Part shown: piece by piece, positions 42,432-50,745 of the stretch
Layout: the number at the start of each line of letters is the position of its first letter
How positions within the stretch are numbered: position 1 is the first letter of the stretch
Source of the DNA: Acidobacteria bacterium Ga0077534
Lineage (GTDB): Bacteria; Acidobacteriota; Blastocatellia; Pyrinomonadales; Pyrinomonadaceae
Length of the DNA stretch: 64,000 nucleotides
Reading direction: 5' to 3'
NCBI GenBank assembly: GCA_001464455.1
Contig: LNEI01000026.1
Coordinates: 62,001-126,000 of the forward strand
Position numbers and translations under genes: made by a program
Notes under the pieces: generated by a model
Seen by the model: the letters and a program-made list of their open reading frames with translations, nothing else
What the model was told of the DNA's origin: nothing
The model's database searches: none

Positions 42432-44072
42432 ATGAAGTTAATGTTCCCGAAACACTTTTTTGTTGGCTCGTTGCTGACAGTTATCGTTCTAACATTGGCG
42501 TTTTCAGCTTCCACTTCGGCCCAATCGAAGAAGACAGCGAAGAAGCCAGACACCAAGAAAGCGGCTACCAAGCCGACTGTTAAGAAGAACGAAAAACAGG
42601 CAAAAGATGCCAAGAAAGTAAGCGGGAAAGCGAAAACCACCGCCAAAGACTCCAAAAGGACGCCCTCCAAGAAAGAAACAGCTAAAGATAAAAAGGCAAA
42701 ATTAGATACCAAAGCTAAGTCCGAGCCAAAGAAAAGCAAAGCTGAAGCCCGCAAGGCCGAGGTAGAGCGCAAACGAAAGGAATCAGAACGCCGTGCTGCC
42801 GCTCTTGCTGAAGCTCGGAGGCGCGAACAGGCTCGCCGTGAAGCCATTGCACGACGCATCGCCTATGAACGAAGCTTCAGAAATGAAACGGTAGCGAATA
42901 TCGCCGCTGATAAGACAGAGGGCGAGGATCTCACGATACGTCAGGTCGCGATCAATGCTCTCGGCAGCCGTGCCGGCTCGGTCGTCGTGATGGAAGCACA
43001 GACGGGTAAGGTTTTGACCGTTGTTAATCAGAACTGGGCTGTTCGAAGCAGTATTCGCCCATGTTCGACGATCAAACTCGTTACAGGAGCCGCTGGGTTG
43101 AACGAAGGGGTGATCGATAAGGAAACCGGTGCGGTAAAGAATACCGCGACGCGAAGAAAGCTCGATGACGCTCTCGCTCACTCTGATAATCCGTATTTCC
43201 AGCGTGCCGGCGTCTTGATGGGTAATCAAAAGCTGGTCGAGTATGGCAGGCAGTTTGGGCTCGGCGAGCAGACGGGCATAAATCTCGAGGGTGAGACTCC
43301 TGGACGACTGCCTGTAAGCAACAGCAATCCGAGAATTTACTCTCACGGCGACGATACGGAAGTATCCACGATTCAGTTGGCAGTAATGGCGGCTGCGATG
43401 ACTAACGGTGGTAAGCGTGTACTGCCCCGCATACCTCGGAACGAGATCGAGAAAGCTCAGTTTCAAACATTTTACAAGGGAAAGGTGGAACTGCCGCAGC
43501 AGAACGTTCGTCGCGTGATCCCGGGCATGATGGGAGCCGCCGAATACGGCACGGCTCGCCGCAATATGAACCAATCGCTTGGGGTTGCTGGCAAAACAGG
43601 TTCTTGCATCGATAAGGGGTCGTGGGTCGGCTTGTTTACATCCGTCGCCCCGATCGAGCAACCAAAGTACGCGGTTGCGGTTATTACGCGAGGCCCAAGT
43701 GAACGTGGCCGGAATGCGGCAGCGATCGCAGCTCAGATATATAACGCCCTATCACCGCAGATAGTCCGAACTGACCGCAATCTTGCTCAAACAGAATTTA
43801 AGATCGCTCCGAAGAACGCGATCATTAACACTACTGCCGTCGCGGATGTAGCCGATGAAGATGAGGACGAGGCCGAAGCGGGCGAAACAAATGCTGTTGA
43901 TATGACCGGGGTCGACACGGCCGGGCGAAACGTCATAGTGATCCCGAACGCTCCGAAGTCGTCGAAAACAGTAGTAAAAACTACCAGCTCAAAGCCAGTT
44001 TTGCCGCCAGTCGTGATCACTTATAACAAAGATCAGAAAGCAACCAGGAACGGGCCGGTTATCAAGCCATAA
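42432..44072 (+). CDS. Penicillin-binding transpeptidase-like protein with Lys/Ala-rich N-terminus
   Basis: 546 residues. A signal peptide or anchor (VGSLLTVIVLTLAFSASTSAQ) is followed by about 115 residues extremely rich in Lys, Ala and Glu (31-145), resembling histone H1 tails or a coiled coil. The transpeptidase domain has the three penicillin-binding motifs: STIK (Ser212-Lys215), SDN (251-253) and KTG (388-390). The order and spacing fit a D,D-transpeptidase rather than a small beta-lactamase. Active in the periplasm on peptidoglycan. The C-terminal 100 residues are acidic and low-complexity. A basic arm that binds anionic wall polymers is an inference. Confidence 0.88.
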   Translation: MKLMFPKHFFVGSLLTVIVLTLAFSASTSAQSKKTAKKPDTKKAATKPTVKKNEKQAKDAKKVSGKAKTTAKDSKRTPSKKETAKDKKAKLDTKAKSEPKKSKAEARKAEVERKRKESERRAAALAEARRREQARREAIARRIAYERSFRNETVANIAADKTEGEDLTIRQVAINALGSRAGSVVVMEAQTGKVLTVVNQNWAVRSSIRPCSTIKLVTGAAGLNEGVIDKETGAVKNTATRRKLDDALAHSDNPYFQRAGVLMGNQKLVEYGRQFGLGEQTGINLEGETPGRLPVSNSNPRIYSHGDDTEVSTIQLAVMAAAMTNGGKRVLPRIPRNEIEKAQFQTFYKGKVELPQQNVRRVIPGMMGAAEYGTARRNMNQSLGVAGKTGSCIDKGSWVGLFTSVAPIEQPKYAVAVITRGPSERGRNAAAIAAQIYNALSPQIVRTDRNLAQTEFKIAPKNAIINTTAVADVADEDEDEAEAGETNAVDMTGVDTAGRNVIVIPNAPKSSKTVVKTTSSKPVLPPVVITYNKDQKATRNGPVIKP

Positions 44073-44089
44073 TCTAGGGTTATAAACAC

Positions 44090-44133
44090 GCGAAAGCATC
44101 TCAGGAACTCAAAGTTTTGAGATGCTTTTTCGC
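44090..44133 (+). terminator. Rho-independent terminator of the transpeptidase-like gene
   Basis: Stem GCGAAAGCATCTCA (44090-44103) with TGAGATGCTTTTTCGC (44118-44133), slightly imperfect; the T-run is within the right arm. 17 bases after the stop. Confidence 0.75.
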
Positions 44134-44360
44134 TTGACAGACCTGTAAAAACTAAAGGATTATTGAGCTTCTGAAAAATTTTCTTCGGATTCGTCATTTA
44201 AATCAGACTGTAAGCAAGCGGACAGCAAATATTTGCAACGTTTTTGCATAATAGACTCATCTGATTTTTCGCCAATCGTTGGCATTGTCGCCGTACGATG
44301 AGAGCGATCACTAAAGCGAGGGGATTTCACGGGGGAACTTAAACCCGAGGTAGGAATAAC

Positions 44361-45569
44361 ATGAAAACGATTTTTAGATACACAAACATTTCGCTCCTGC
44401 TGGCAGCGATCTTCGCGATCGGAGCGATCGGCACTTTTGCTCAAGATCCGTGCGGTGACGCCGCAGGGCTGACTGCTTTGGACGCGCAAGTGCGTGAGAA
44501 GTTTACGGTTAAGACTATTGCTGGCAGGAAAGCGTTTGTCGAGGTAGGCAAGCAGTTCGTTGAGAAATATGGTTCGTGCGAACCCGCCAAAGAATTTGCG
44601 GAATGGTTAAACAAGCAGATCCCGGCCAATGAGAAAATAATTAAGGATATGGAAGCGGCTGAGGAGGAAGCACGTCTTGTAAAGCGCTTTGACTCCGCTC
44701 TCGACGCAAAGAATTGGGATGAGGTCGTCGCCGCTGGCAAGGAAGTGCTTGCTAAGTATCCGGAAAAGTTCCGAACGGTTGAGATAGTCCTTGCCTCACT
44801 TGGTGGCGAAGAGGCTCTCAAGGGCAACTTCAAATATTCGACTGAGGCAATACGCTTCGGCAAACAATCGATTGCCGATCTTGAATCTGGAAAGGATTTT
44901 TTGATCGGCGGGAAGGAGGCTATAGGCCTTGCAAAGCCAAATTTATACAATTTTGGCTATCCGAATAGGCAGGATGCCATTGGTTGGATAAACCTTTACA
45001 TCGGCTACATAATGCAGGTCGATAAGAAGGACAAAGCCGGAGCTGCTCCTTACCTGTATAAGGCAACGCAAGCGAATTCTGAATCGAAAAAGAATCCCGT
45101 TTCATACGGTTTGATCGGTTATTACTATGCCGAGCAGGGCGACAAACTCGCTGACGAGATTCAGGCATTGATCAAGTCGCAGGATCCCGCTGATACGGAA
45201 GAGGTAGCCAAGCAAAAGATAGATGCTATAAAGGCGAAGGTTGCTCTTTCAAACGGTACCAACCAGAGAGCTGCGGACGCTTTCTCGAGAGCATATTCGC
45301 TCTCGACAAATGCTGCGTACAAGGCTGAGATCAAGAAGGCCCTTGATTTTTCGTACAACCGTCGGTTCGGCAAGATGGAAGGCTTGGACGCTTGGGTGTC
45401 GAACGCGGTGAAACAGCCTTTTGAAAACCCGACAACCCCGGTTACTCCTATTAGTGATCCGGATCCAGTTACAACGTCGACTGGGCAGGTTTCTGGGGTT
45501 GGAGCTGCCAACGGCTCGGGTGTCAGCCCCGCTGCTAAGCCTGCGACGGCGACTGTGAAGAAGAACTGA
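44361..45569 (+). CDS. Secreted helical-repeat protein of unknown function
   Basis: 402 residues with a signal peptide (LLLAAIFAIGAIGTFAQ). The mature protein is helical with TPR-like pairs (FDSALDAKNWDEVVAAGKEV, then AAPYLYKATQANSESKKNP and QRAADAFSRAYSLSTNAAYK). It ends with a Pro/Thr/Gly-rich low-complexity tail of about 50 residues. Two Cys near the N-terminus (DPCGDAAG, YGSCEPAKE) may form a disulfide. Ribosome site GAGGTAGGAAT precedes the ATG. A periplasmic scaffold role is plausible but unproven. A 288-base gap upstream holds the previous gene's terminator and no recognisable element otherwise. Confidence 0.75.
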   Translation: MKTIFRYTNISLLLAAIFAIGAIGTFAQDPCGDAAGLTALDAQVREKFTVKTIAGRKAFVEVGKQFVEKYGSCEPAKEFAEWLNKQIPANEKIIKDMEAAEEEARLVKRFDSALDAKNWDEVVAAGKEVLAKYPEKFRTVEIVLASLGGEEALKGNFKYSTEAIRFGKQSIADLESGKDFLIGGKEAIGLAKPNLYNFGYPNRQDAIGWINLYIGYIMQVDKKDKAGAAPYLYKATQANSESKKNPVSYGLIGYYYAEQGDKLADEIQALIKSQDPADTEEVAKQKIDAIKAKVALSNGTNQRAADAFSRAYSLSTNAAYKAEIKKALDFSYNRRFGKMEGLDAWVSNAVKQPFENPTTPVTPISDPDPVTTSTGQVSGVGAANGSGVSPAAKPATATVKKN

Positions 45570-45595
45570 TACTATCAAATGTGATCTAAGAATCG

Positions 45596-45635
45596 GCCGG
45601 ACGCGTCTGTCAGATACGCGTCCGGCTTTTCTTTT
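45596..45635 (+). terminator. Rho-independent terminator of the secreted repeat protein
   Basis: Perfect 11-bp stem GCCGGACGCGT/ACGCGTCCGGC (45596-45606, 45616-45626), nine-base loop, then TTTTCTTTT. Confidence 0.92.
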
Positions 45636-45665
45636 GTCCCCGTAACTCTTAAACTTTAGCAAGAG

Positions 45666-46397
45666 ATGTCCGCAAAACTTGGAAGGCTCGAGAATCTGAT
45701 AGGCTATACGTTTCATGACGTTAAGCTTTTAGACCGTGCCTTGACGCACCGATCATGGGCTTATGAAAATTTGCCGGGTGCAGATGATGACGCGGTTCGA
45801 GAAGCTGAGAACGAATCAATGGAGTTTGTTGGCGATTCAGTCCTCGGGCTCGTGATCGCCGAGGCTCTTTATAATGGCCACCCGGGTGCAAGCGAAGGCG
45901 ACCTGACGCTGATGAAGCATCATCTCGTCAGCACGAACACCCTCTCGAGGCTCGCCGATGCAATGAATATAGGCGATTTCGTACGCGTTGGCCGAGGCGA
46001 AGAGAAGACCGGTGGACGGAAAAAACAGGCCTTGCTGGCGAACACGATCGAGGCGATAATCGCGGCGGTGTTCCTCGACGGCGGATATATTCCGGCCCGA
46101 GCAATGGTCGTTCGGCTGTTTGGCGATGAGATCAAGAAAGCATCGCCCCGAACGTCCATCGATTACAAGACGATGCTGCAGGAAATACTGCAGGCGGAAA
46201 AGCTTGCCGCTCCGGATTACAAGGTTACAAAGACGGAAGGACCTCCGCACTCGCGAACTTTCTCAGTGGAAGCGATCTGGGCTACAGGCCGAGCTCAGGG
46301 TTCCGGCACCTCGATCAAATCCGCCGAAATGATGGCGGCGGCCGGAGCCCTGGACCAGCTGAAACAGCGAGCGGGCGAGAAAGCGAAACGAGTTTGA
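45666..46397 (+). CDS. rnc: Ribonuclease III
   Basis: 243 residues. The catalytic signature NESMEFVGDSVLGLVIAE is a variant of NERLEFLGD with the key Glu and Asp kept; the second acidic pair lies in LLANTIEAIIAAVFLDGG. The C-terminal double-stranded RNA-binding domain (TMLQEILQAEKLAAPDYKV, SIKSAEMMAAAGAL) is complete. It processes rRNA precursors and structured mRNAs. The gene is 24 bases upstream of lepB on the same strand, a recurring association. Confidence 0.96.
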   Translation: MSAKLGRLENLIGYTFHDVKLLDRALTHRSWAYENLPGADDDAVREAENESMEFVGDSVLGLVIAEALYNGHPGASEGDLTLMKHHLVSTNTLSRLADAMNIGDFVRVGRGEEKTGGRKKQALLANTIEAIIAAVFLDGGYIPARAMVVRLFGDEIKKASPRTSIDYKTMLQEILQAEKLAAPDYKVTKTEGPPHSRTFSVEAIWATGRAQGSGTSIKSAEMMAAAGALDQLKQRAGEKAKRV

Positions 46398-46421
46398 AAG
46401 ACTTTACGTATCATTTTTCTA

Positions 46422-47261
46422 ATGATTATGAGCAACGAAGAAAACGAGCCAAAGGTGCCCGAAGTAAAGCCGGTCGGCCCGCCAAAATCGACGATCCGCG
46501 AGTACTTCGAGTCGTTTGTCGTCACCCTCGTGATGGCGATATTCGGGATGACGTTCATTTTACAGGCCGTCACCGTTCCGACCGGCTCGATGCAGAATAC
46601 GATCCTCGTCGGCGATTATCTGCTGGTAAACAAATTTATCTTCACGCCGGGCGGCTATGAATTACCATTTCTGCCGCAACGCGAGATCGAACGCGGCGAC
46701 ATAATCGTTTTCAAGTATCCGGGCAACAAGGTAAATCCGCAGGCCGACCGCTCTCGCAATCTCATTCCGTACCAGATCAATTACGTAAAACGCGTCATCG
46801 GCCTTCCGGGCGAGACGGTCGAATTTAAGGATAATTCGGTCTTTATCAATGGAAAATTACTTCCGGAAAACCGCTATATCGGCGATGCGGACGATGATCA
46901 GTCGGCCTTGACGGTCACCGAGTTTGAGGAACGGCGCGGCGAGGCCAATTACGACGTCTATTACCGTCCCGACACGATGGAAGCGGTTAGAAGTAATAAG
47001 AGAATATTACGAACAGGGCAGCAGCCCGAATTTGGCGTTCAGGGCAAGCCAATGCAGGTTCCGCCAAATAGCTTCTTCGTTATGGGCGATAGCCGCGACA
47101 ACAGCGAAGATAGCCGCTATTGGGGCTTTGTACCGCGTGAGCTTATCATCGGCCGTGCGATGTTCGTCTACTGGTCATGCGATCGCGGCGCCTCAAACGG
47201 CAGCATGGTCGGCTGCCTCACGCACCCGAGGCTGAATAGGATCGGCAAGTTTGTGAAGTAG
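46422..47261 (+). CDS. lepB: Signal peptidase I
   Basis: 279 residues. One N-terminal transmembrane helix (SFVVTLVMAIFGMTFILQA) precedes the catalytic Ser56 in VPTGSMQNTI and the general-base Lys123 in INYVKRVIGLPGE. The later box GDSRDNSEDSRYWGFVP is typical. A loop of about 50 residues (EERRGEANYDVYYRPDTMEA) enlarges the region before the last box. It removes signal peptides of exported proteins on the periplasmic face of the inner membrane. Met1 or Met3 (46428) may be the start. Confidence 0.95.
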   Translation: MIMSNEENEPKVPEVKPVGPPKSTIREYFESFVVTLVMAIFGMTFILQAVTVPTGSMQNTILVGDYLLVNKFIFTPGGYELPFLPQREIERGDIIVFKYPGNKVNPQADRSRNLIPYQINYVKRVIGLPGETVEFKDNSVFINGKLLPENRYIGDADDDQSALTVTEFEERRGEANYDVYYRPDTMEAVRSNKRILRTGQQPEFGVQGKPMQVPPNSFFVMGDSRDNSEDSRYWGFVPRELIIGRAMFVYWSCDRGASNGSMVGCLTHPRLNRIGKFVK

Positions 47262-47426
47262 CTCGGAACGTCCGTATATATCACCTGCGGCGACTAACAA
47301 TAAAGCCTAGTTTGTAGCGAGGCTCCGCGAGCGAAACCCTTGGGACACATTGGTTCGCGTGTATCCGTCGCTGAAGGAGACTAATACACATGGCATGCCA
47401 ATGTAATGGTCCCTTGTCGACAGAAC

Positions 47427-48332
47427 ATGGTTATCAAACTATCTCCTGAGATCTCATCCGCTATCCGGCACGGTGAGGCCATTGTCGCTCTGGAATCAAC
47501 CGTCATTGCGCACGGACTTCCTTATCCACAAAACATTGAAACCGCTATTAAATGCGAGGCTGCGGTTCGGGAAAACGGTGCAATTCCGGCGACGATCGCA
47601 GTTTTTGGCGGTGATTTTTACGTCGGTCTCGATCAGGCGCAGATCGAACGACTAGCTACGGACAGCAACATCAAAAAGATCTCCCGCCGCGACCTGCCTG
47701 TCGCCGTGGCAAACAAGCTCGACTGCGCGACGACAGTCGCGACCACGGCCTATATCGCTTACAAGGCAGGGATAAAGGTTTTTTCGACCGGCGGCATCGG
47801 AGGTGTGCATCGGGGTTTCGAAGCAGACATTTCCGCCGACCTTCCCGAACTCGCCCAAACGCCGATAACGGTCGTCTGCTCGGGTGCGAAGATCGTCCTC
47901 GATCTGCCACGTACTCGCGAATGGCTCGAAACGTACGGAATTCCTATTGTCGGCTGGCAATGCGACGCTCTACCCGCCTTTTATAGTCGTTCGAGCGGTC
48001 TCGACATCGATCAGCGGGTCGAAAACGCTGGCGAAGTTGCTGACATCGTTCGTGCAAGAGATATGCTCGAACTGCCCGCTGCAGTTCTGGTCACAGCTCC
48101 TGTTCCCGCAGAGTTTGAGATCGGTATTGAAGACCTCGAATCGATCCTCGCCGAGGCTATGAGCGGAGCGGAGCGACAAGGAATTAAGGGGAAATTGATC
48201 ACGCCGTTCCTGCTTTCACAAATGTCCCAAAAAAGCTCCGGCCGCACCCTCGCCGCAAACATCGCGCTCCTCGAAAACAACGCAGGCATCGCCGCTCAGA
48301 TCGCAGTAGCTTTGGCAGTACCGCCTGCGTAG
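47427..48332 (+). CDS. psuG: Pseudouridine-5'-phosphate glycosidase
   Basis: 301 residues from ATG 47427 (MVIKLSPEISSAIRHGEAI); an in-frame ATG at 47406 is the alternative. PsuG features: VALESTVIAHGLPYPQN, ATIAVFGGDFYVGL, KISRRDLPVAVANKLDCATTVATT, VFSTGGIGGVHRG. It cleaves or forms the C-C glycosidic bond of pseudouridine 5'-phosphate, giving uracil and ribose 5-phosphate. No PsuK kinase is adjacent. The last four codons (VPPA) and the stop coincide with a partial copy of the dispersed repeat. Confidence 0.93.
   Translation: MVIKLSPEISSAIRHGEAIVALESTVIAHGLPYPQNIETAIKCEAAVRENGAIPATIAVFGGDFYVGLDQAQIERLATDSNIKKISRRDLPVAVANKLDCATTVATTAYIAYKAGIKVFSTGGIGGVHRGFEADISADLPELAQTPITVVCSGAKIVLDLPRTREWLETYGIPIVGWQCDALPAFYSRSSGLDIDQRVENAGEVADIVRARDMLELPAAVLVTAPVPAEFEIGIEDLESILAEAMSGAERQGIKGKLITPFLLSQMSQKSSGRTLAANIALLENNAGIAAQIAVALAVPPA
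48316..48332 (+). repeat. Partial 3'-end repeat at the psuG stop
   Basis: CAGTACCGCCTGCGTAG, sharing ACC(G/A)CCTGCGTAG with the other copies; the second half of the palindrome is absent. Confidence 0.45.
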
Positions 48333-48333
48333 G

Positions 48334-49086
48334 TTATTTCTTCTCCATTTTCAGCTTCAACGCATCGAGTCGTTTCTGGGCCTCAGCGGCTTCCGGCGAG
48401 GCCGGATATTTGGCAATTATCTCTTTCCAGCTTGCACCCTCGTAATGATAAAGCCGCGTCGTCGGGTTGAATAGAAAGATCACGCCGAGTTTGCGGTAAC
48501 GATCGAGCATGTTGAAATTCAGGTAAAAACTGTGGATCGGTGCACCGCTAGCGGCCATCTCCTTGCGAGGAATTCGCGATACCGCCTGTCTTGATAGTTG
48601 GGCAGCCATCTCCTCAACCGTGTCGCCAAAGAGTAGGAGCATTGGCGGCTTAAGCGTTGAATTCGGATACATGTCAAAGAAATGCGTCGCGGTCTCGATT
48701 CGTTCAAACTCGCTGTACGCCTGAACAAGGCTGGCGAGACGAGCCTCGTCACCGGGCCGGAACTTGCCTACGACAGCGTCAGCCTGAACCCAACCGAAAT
48801 TTGTAGGCGGGACCGTAACCTTGTAGAATTTGACGCCGTCCGCTTCCTGTACACCTTGGATCCGGACAGTACGGCCGCGCGACATTCGATGTACGGATTC
48901 TGAAAACAGACTTGGTACTTTTCTAAGTACAGAAAGGTTTTCATCTATGACTATTGCTGACTGACCGATCTCTGGTGAACGTGTGACAGTTGCCTTTGGC
49001 CGAGTAGCCGCCGAACTGCGCTTCTGAGCGGCGAGCGGAGTCACCGTCATTATTAGGAATATTGCCGTGAGAAGGGCGAGCTTCAT
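48334..49086 (-). CDS. Secreted protein with bacterial SH3-like domain
   Basis: 250 residues from ATG 49086, beginning with a signal peptide (MKLALLTAIFLIMTVTPLAA). A TTG three bases upstream is less likely. Residues about 45-105 fit a bacterial SH3 fold (ENLSVLRKVPSLFSESVHRM, GRTVRIQGVQEADGVKFYKV, TNFGWVQADAV). The C-terminal half is helical with a TPR-like end (WKEIIAKYPASPEAAEAQKRLDAL). SH3-like domains in secreted bacterial proteins often bind cell wall peptides. Function otherwise unknown. It is convergent with psuG. A 13-bp tandem duplication (TCAATGAAATCTA) lies just upstream of its start, at 49086-49111. Confidence 0.72.
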   Translation of the reverse strand: MKLALLTAIFLIMTVTPLAAQKRSSAATRPKATVTRSPEIGQSAIVIDENLSVLRKVPSLFSESVHRMSRGRTVRIQGVQEADGVKFYKVTVPPTNFGWVQADAVVGKFRPGDEARLASLVQAYSEFERIETATHFFDMYPNSTLKPPMLLLFGDTVEEMAAQLSRQAVSRIPRKEMAASGAPIHSFYLNFNMLDRYRKLGVIFLFNPTTRLYHYEGASWKEIIAKYPASPEAAEAQKRLDALKLKMEKK

Positions 49087-49111
49087 CAATGAAATCTATC
49101 AATGAAATCTA

Positions 49112-49615
49112 TTATCTGGCACCTGCCTTCTTTAACCGGTCGCTGAGTCCCGCGTGGTGGAAATGACAGATCGCGATCGCCAGAGCATCAGCCGCGTCGT
49201 GCGGCGTCGGTGCGGTTTTCAGTCTAAGCAACAGTCTGACCATCTCCTGCACCTGATGTTTTTCGGCATTTCCGTAGCCGACAACCGTTTGCTTTACGAG
49301 CCGCGGAGCGTATTCTGCGATCTCGATGCCGTACTGCTCAGCCAGCAGCAGCATCGTTCCGCGAACCTGGCCGAGTTTTAACGCTACGCCGACATTCACC
49401 GCGTAAAACGTATCTTCAACCGACAATACATCCGGCGAATGCTTTGCAACAACATCGGCTATGCCGTTGTAAATATTGAGCAAACGCTTGGAAAATGCGT
49501 GTTTCGTATTCGACCGGACCGTGCCGAAATCGACCAGCTCGTATTTAGAACCAACACCGTCGACTACACCCCATCCGAGCGTTTCGCTACCGGGATCGAT
49601 TCCTAAAACACGCAT
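49112..49615 (-). CDS. ruvC: Crossover junction endodeoxyribonuclease RuvC
   Basis: 167 residues, normal size. Catalytic acidic residues are visible: Asp in MRVLGIDPGSETLGWGVV, Glu in VLSVEDTFYAVN, and Asp in PHDAADALAIAICHFH. It is the resolvase that nicks Holliday junctions in the RuvABC pathway. RuvA and RuvB are not adjacent. It lies just upstream of the SH3-like gene on the same strand, separated by about 25 bases containing the tandem duplication. Confidence 0.96.
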   Translation of the reverse strand: MRVLGIDPGSETLGWGVVDGVGSKYELVDFGTVRSNTKHAFSKRLLNIYNGIADVVAKHSPDVLSVEDTFYAVNVGVALKLGQVRGTMLLLAEQYGIEIAEYAPRLVKQTVVGYGNAEKHQVQEMVRLLLRLKTAPTPHDAADALAIAICHFHHAGLSDRLKKAGAR

Positions 49616-49782
49616 TAAAAAATCCTATTTCTGTGTCGAGAACAAGATAATCGAAATCGGCGAGCAAAGGCAAGTCTAAAAACTCCACACCTATCCAAAA
49701 CGGCAGTTTTGGGCGGGTTTGTTTGTAAATTGTCTCTAATATTCTTATCATCAGATTCTGTTATCGAGCTTATTTTCTTTAC

Positions 49783-50700
49783 ATGGATAGTCAGTTGAAT
49801 GTTACAGGCGTTCGCGAATCGGTAAGTTCGCTGCTTACGGGCGCGATCGATTACGCAGGGCTGTTTCCACCGTCGGGACTGCCGATGTCGGAGGCTGTAC
49901 TGAATTACGCGATGTACCGCAACAGCAATTACAGCTGGATGCTTGGTGCATTTGTCGTACCGTCGGTACAGCTTGAGGAGTTTTTCGAGAACGCCGGTGA
50001 ATTTGTCTCGCGAGACGCGAAAACGGCATGGCGGCTGAGCGTTCTCGCCGGCGAAGACCTGAGCGCGAGCATTCGCGAGATCAAAGAATTTACTGCAAAA
50101 TACAGCCCCGGCGTCATTATCGATTCGATCGAGGTCAAAGCAAACACCGCCTCAAAGATCGAAAATACCGTTCTCCTGCTCCCTGCGGGCGTTAAGGCGT
50201 ATTTCGAGATCAGTCTCGGCAAGAATTTCCCTGATCTGCTCGCCAAAGTCGCGACCACCGGCCAGTTTGCCAAGATCCGAACCGGCGGAGTCACGCCCGG
50301 AGCGTTTCCCGCTTCGAAAGAGGTTATCCGCTTTGTCCGAGCCTGTCTCGCCGCAAACGTTCCGTTCAAAGCGACCGCCGGCCTGCATCACCCGATCCGC
50401 TGTTTCCGGCCGCTGACCTACGAAAACAACTCGCCAAAGGGCACGATGCACGGCTTCATGAACATGTTCCTAATGACCGGCTTCGCCCGCGAAGGCTACC
50501 GGGCTTCGCTGCTAGAGGATGTGATGGAAGAGGAATTTGACGAGGTCTTCCGCTTCTCTGATCAGTCAATCAGCTGGAGAAATGAGTACCGCTTAAACGT
50601 CTGGCAACTAGAAGCCCTCCGCAAAAAAGGCCTCCACTCATTCGGCTCCTGCTCATTCGACGAACCGATCGCGGACTTGCAGAAGCTGGGGATACTTTAG
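49783..50700 (+). CDS. Conserved unknown protein adjacent to fumarylacetoacetase
   Basis: 305 residues, no signal peptide, no membrane segment. I cannot assign a family. Striking features are an AGLFPPSGLPMSEAVLNYA segment, VKAYFEISLGKNFPDLLAKV, and a barrel-like stretch with KIRTGGVTPGAFPASKEV and KATAGLHHPIR, including a His pair (AGLHHP) and a basic cluster that could form an active site. The C-terminus contains FRFSDQSISWRNE and ends in DLQKLGIL. A TIM-barrel-like fold is possible. It ends 45 bases before fahA on the same strand with a repeat between; a link to tyrosine breakdown is plausible. Confidence 0.7.
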   Translation: MDSQLNVTGVRESVSSLLTGAIDYAGLFPPSGLPMSEAVLNYAMYRNSNYSWMLGAFVVPSVQLEEFFENAGEFVSRDAKTAWRLSVLAGEDLSASIREIKEFTAKYSPGVIIDSIEVKANTASKIENTVLLLPAGVKAYFEISLGKNFPDLLAKVATTGQFAKIRTGGVTPGAFPASKEVIRFVRACLAANVPFKATAGLHHPIRCFRPLTYENNSPKGTMHGFMNMFLMTGFAREGYRASLLEDVMEEEFDEVFRFSDQSISWRNEYRLNVWQLEALRKKGLHSFGSCSFDEPIADLQKLGIL

Positions 50701-50732
50701 TCTGTGGATAACACCTGCGGTAGCGGGCGGGG
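50699..50732 (+). repeat. 3'-end repeat between the unknown gene and fahA
   Basis: Begins at the stop of the upstream gene: AGTC, then ACACCTGCGGTAGCGGGCGG (50711-50730). Sense orientation, as in the other copies. It also overlaps a spurious upstream extension of fahA. Confidence 0.6.
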
Positions 50733-50745
50733 AATCAACGCATAT

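Noticed and set aside
42389-42859. 156-residue Ala/Leu/Ser/Phe-rich minus-strand ORF
   Set aside because: Antisense reading of the Lys/Ala-rich arm of the transpeptidase-like gene, a common composition artefact.
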